The notes under the pieces were generated by a model, which saw only the letters and a list, made by a program, of their open reading frames with translations, was not told the DNA's origin and did no database searches. Shown here piece after piece: positions 13,525-15,010 of a stretch of DNA of 15,010 nt (the stretch's first letter is position 1; each line of letters opens with the position of its first letter). This DNA comes from an uncultured Senegalimassilia sp. (GTDB lineage: Bacteria > Actinomycetota > Coriobacteriia > Coriobacteriales > Eggerthellaceae): contig CAKUJT010000061.1 of NCBI GenBank assembly GCA_934661765.1, positions 1 to 15,010 on the forward strand, in the 5' to 3' direction. A program made the translations under genes and the position numbers.

Positions 13525-13783
13525 ATGCAGCCCGCAGGTTTGCAGTAACGCATTTTGCATCGGAAACACGACCGGCGCGCACATCATCCAACCCTCGCTC
13601 GACGATATCATACAAGCGAGCACGAGCCGCTTCTCTAAGCAAGCCTTCGTATACCTCCGGCGACATCGACACAATTGCCTCGCGACCGTTTTTTGTGACG
13701 AAAACGGGCTCTTGAGCTTCCATGACCGTTTCGGTGAACGATGCCGTATTCTTCATTTCTTTAATAGGGACGCAAACTGGCAT
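13514..13783 (-). CDS. Phd/YefM-family antitoxin
   Basis: An 89-residue antitoxin that neutralises the downstream toxin and represses its own operon. The N-terminal half is the Phd/YefM DNA-binding fold: IKEMKNTASFTETVMEAQEP, then VFVTKNGREAIVSMSPEVYE, which matches the family pattern of V-F-V-T-K-N-G-x-x-A-V-V-x-M-S-x-x-x-Y-E. The C-terminal 35 residues (ARARLYDIVERGLDDVRAGR and following) are the flexible part expected to wrap the toxin. AGGAGG lies 7 bases before the ATG. A nested palindrome just upstream is the likely operator. Confidence 0.9.
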   Translation of the reverse strand: MPVCVPIKEMKNTASFTETVMEAQEPVFVTKNGREAIVSMSPEVYEGLLREAARARLYDIVERGLDDVRAGRVSDAKCVTANLRAAYGA

Positions 13784-13802
13784 GAGCGGCCTCCTTGCAT
13801 AT

Positions 13803-13839
13803 ATACCACGATATCGGTACTATACCATGATTGTGGTAT
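13803..13839. promoter_or_regulatory. Nested palindromic operator of the toxin-antitoxin operon
   Basis: ATACCAC (13803-13809) and GTGGTAT (13833-13839) are outer arms, and GGTA (13816-13819) and TACC (13823-13826) are inner arms. Both pairs are centred on base 13821. The site lies 20-56 bases before the antitoxin ATG and contains TATA-like hexamers on the minus strand, so a bound Phd-type dimer, or two of them, would cover the promoter. This is the normal autoregulation scheme of the family. Confidence 0.7.
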
Positions 13840-13910
13840 TACTTACTACCCCATCACAATGTTCGTGTTCATAGCAGCACCTCCGTGTTGTCCCTTACTT
13901 ACATACCTAC

Positions 13911-14843
13911 CTACCTAACCTGCAGCCTTGTGCCTTTGGTGGTTATGCCGGTGGTTTTTAGTAGGTGGGCGTTGGTGGTTAGGAGGATGGCTTCTATGCC
14001 GGGGGTTTGTTCGGCGAAGGTTAGGGCTTTGTCAGCGCCCATGATGATGAGTGCGGTGGTGTAGCCGTCGGCGTCGATTGACCTGTCGGCTATAACGGTT
14101 GCGGATAGCACATCCGTTTCCGCTGGTTTGCCCGTTCGGGGGTCCAGGATGTGGTGAAGCACGCGGCCGTTGCGCATGAAGGCGCGCTCGTAGACGCCGC
14201 TAGTCACCACCGACTTCCCGCGTACGGAAACGCTGGTGAACGATGCGGCTTGCAAGCTGCCGCCCGAAGGGACGGGCGCACGCAGGCCTACGTTCCATGC
14301 GCCACTGTCGGGTTTGCCGCCCAAGCAGGCCACGTTGCCGCCCAGGTTGATCACGCCGCTGGTTGCGCCGTGGCATTTCAGCAGGTCAATCACCCTATCT
14401 GCGATATATCCCTTTGCCATGCCTCCCAGGTCGATCGTTGCCCGCAGGTCGGTGATGCGCGCCCGCGTCCCTTCGACTTGCACGTTGCGCCAGTCGACGT
14501 GCGCGAGCGCCTCGGCGATGGCGGCACCATCCGGCACGACCCCGCGCTTGAAATCCCATAGGCGGCACACGCCTCCCATGGTGATGTCGAACAGCCCGCC
14601 CGTGCGCTCGCAATATCCCAGCGCAGCACGCAAAACACTGGCAAGCTCGTCGCCCACGTCGATCCACTTGCCCGCCGCGGCGTTAAGCACGAACAGCCGA
14701 CTATCCGGGTTGAAGCGGCTCAGCAGCAGCTCGTATCGCGCGCAAAGCGCTTCGACCTCGCGCAACGCCGTCGCATCGACATCGGCCGACACGACGCACA
14801 CGGTATCGAACGCCCGAAACGTCACGGAACCAAGCTCGCGCAC
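13911..14843 (-). CDS. apbE: ApbE: FAD:protein FMN transferase
   Basis: Mg-dependent enzyme that links FMN covalently to a threonine of redox proteins such as RnfG/NqrC-type or FMN-binding-domain proteins; 310 residues. Motifs in order are FDITMGGVCRLWDF (near 85-98), IDLGGMAKGYIADRV (from 137), GVINLGGNVACLGG (about 164-177), SGVYERAF, HHILDPRTGKP (about 230-240), and SIDADGYTTALIIMG with metal/FAD residues Asp259 and Thr263. GTG at 14843 is chosen because GGGAGGAGG precedes it by 6 bases; the frame runs on to 14972, but the added residues (many Cys, Arg, Asn) resemble no signal. It has neither a lipobox nor a signal peptide, so it appears cytoplasmic, unlike the many exported ApbE proteins. 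No flavoprotein partner gene is visible in the window. Confidence 0.93.
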   Translation of the reverse strand: MRELGSVTFRAFDTVCVVSADVDATALREVEALCARYELLLSRFNPDSRLFVLNAAAGKWIDVGDELASVLRAALGYCERTGGLFDITMGGVCRLWDFKRGVVPDGAAIAEALAHVDWRNVQVEGTRARITDLRATIDLGGMAKGYIADRVIDLLKCHGATSGVINLGGNVACLGGKPDSGAWNVGLRAPVPSGGSLQAASFTSVSVRGKSVVTSGVYERAFMRNGRVLHHILDPRTGKPAETDVLSATVIADRSIDADGYTTALIIMGADKALTFAEQTPGIEAILLTTNAHLLKTTGITTKGTRLQVR

Positions 14844-14897
14844 AACGCGCCTCCTCCCAAGATCACGATTCGCAAACCAGTAATCACCCGCCGCGCA

Positions 14898-14914
14898 TAG
14901 CTGGGTGCCAGCTA
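14898..14914. other. Perfect hairpin in the apbE leader region
   Basis: TAGCTGG (14898-14904) and CCAGCTA (14908-14914) are perfectly complementary around a 3-base centre, 55-71 bases upstream of the apbE start. There is no T-run, so it is not a terminator. It may be an operator or an mRNA structure; nothing more can be said. Confidence 0.4.
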
Positions 14915-15010
14915 AACAAACCCTACAGTTGTGCGGGCTGCGGGGGTTGCGCAAGTAGGTCAAATCTCGCACGTTGATCGCGGGGCGGGTTTGCGCCGCC
15001 TGCTCAAACC

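Noticed and set aside
13891..13918. Short tandem run of ACCT/TACC words downstream of apbE
   Set aside because: It is a brief simple-sequence stretch with no extended array, no spacers and no associated gene, so it is neither CRISPR nor a meaningful repeat.

Overview
This window looks like a chromosomal segment from a high-GC Gram-positive of the class Coriobacteriia, most likely family Eggerthellaceae. That is an inference from gene content and style. The content includes a LuxR-type regulator with a roughly 12-helix membrane half, a Tat-exported surface protein with a LAPTG sortase signal, a LexA box of the Gram-positive CGAAC-N4-GTTCG type, a UvrX/YqjW-type Y-family polymerase with a YolD-like partner, and purine-rich Shine-Dalgarno sites. 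No rRNA, tRNA, CRISPR array or intact insertion sequence was found.

Layout. 1-1775: membrane-anchored LuxR regulator (+). 1884-3080: Fsr-like MFS exporter (-), convergent with the regulator, with a perfect LexA-type box in its promoter region. 3236-4555: glutamate/aspartate:cation symporter (-) with a clear terminator. 4814-5794: EamA/DMT permease (-), divergent from 5919-6341, a peptide-deformylase-like protein whose catalytic glutamate is replaced by methionine. 6628-8631: Tat-exported, sortase-anchored 5'-nucleotidase. 8632-9007: a decayed second copy of the deformylase 3' end, its terminator and its downstream palindromic DNA. 9008-10213: DUF4143-type ATPase. 10220-12280: an SOS cassette in which one LexA box sits between a small leftward gene and a rightward Y-family polymerase plus YolD-like gene. 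12281-13218: an AT-richer stretch with two hairpins, a frameshifted DUF3800 gene and a second fragment of the yolD-like gene. 13219-13839: a Phd/YefM-RelE/ParE type toxin-antitoxin operon (-) with a nested palindromic operator. 13911-14843: ApbE flavin transferase (-).

How the parts relate. The clearest functional unit is the damage-inducible translesion module. A second LexA-type box in front of the MFS exporter, with the same -10/operator geometry, suggests that an efflux pump belongs to the same SOS regulon. Twice in the window a cargo gene is bracketed by an intact gene end and a degraded copy of that same end: the nucleotidase by deformylase sequence, and DUF3800 by yolD-like sequence. 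This suggests insertion by duplication and recombination. The remaining genes (symporter, EamA permease, ApbE, toxin-antitoxin pair) look like independent single units.
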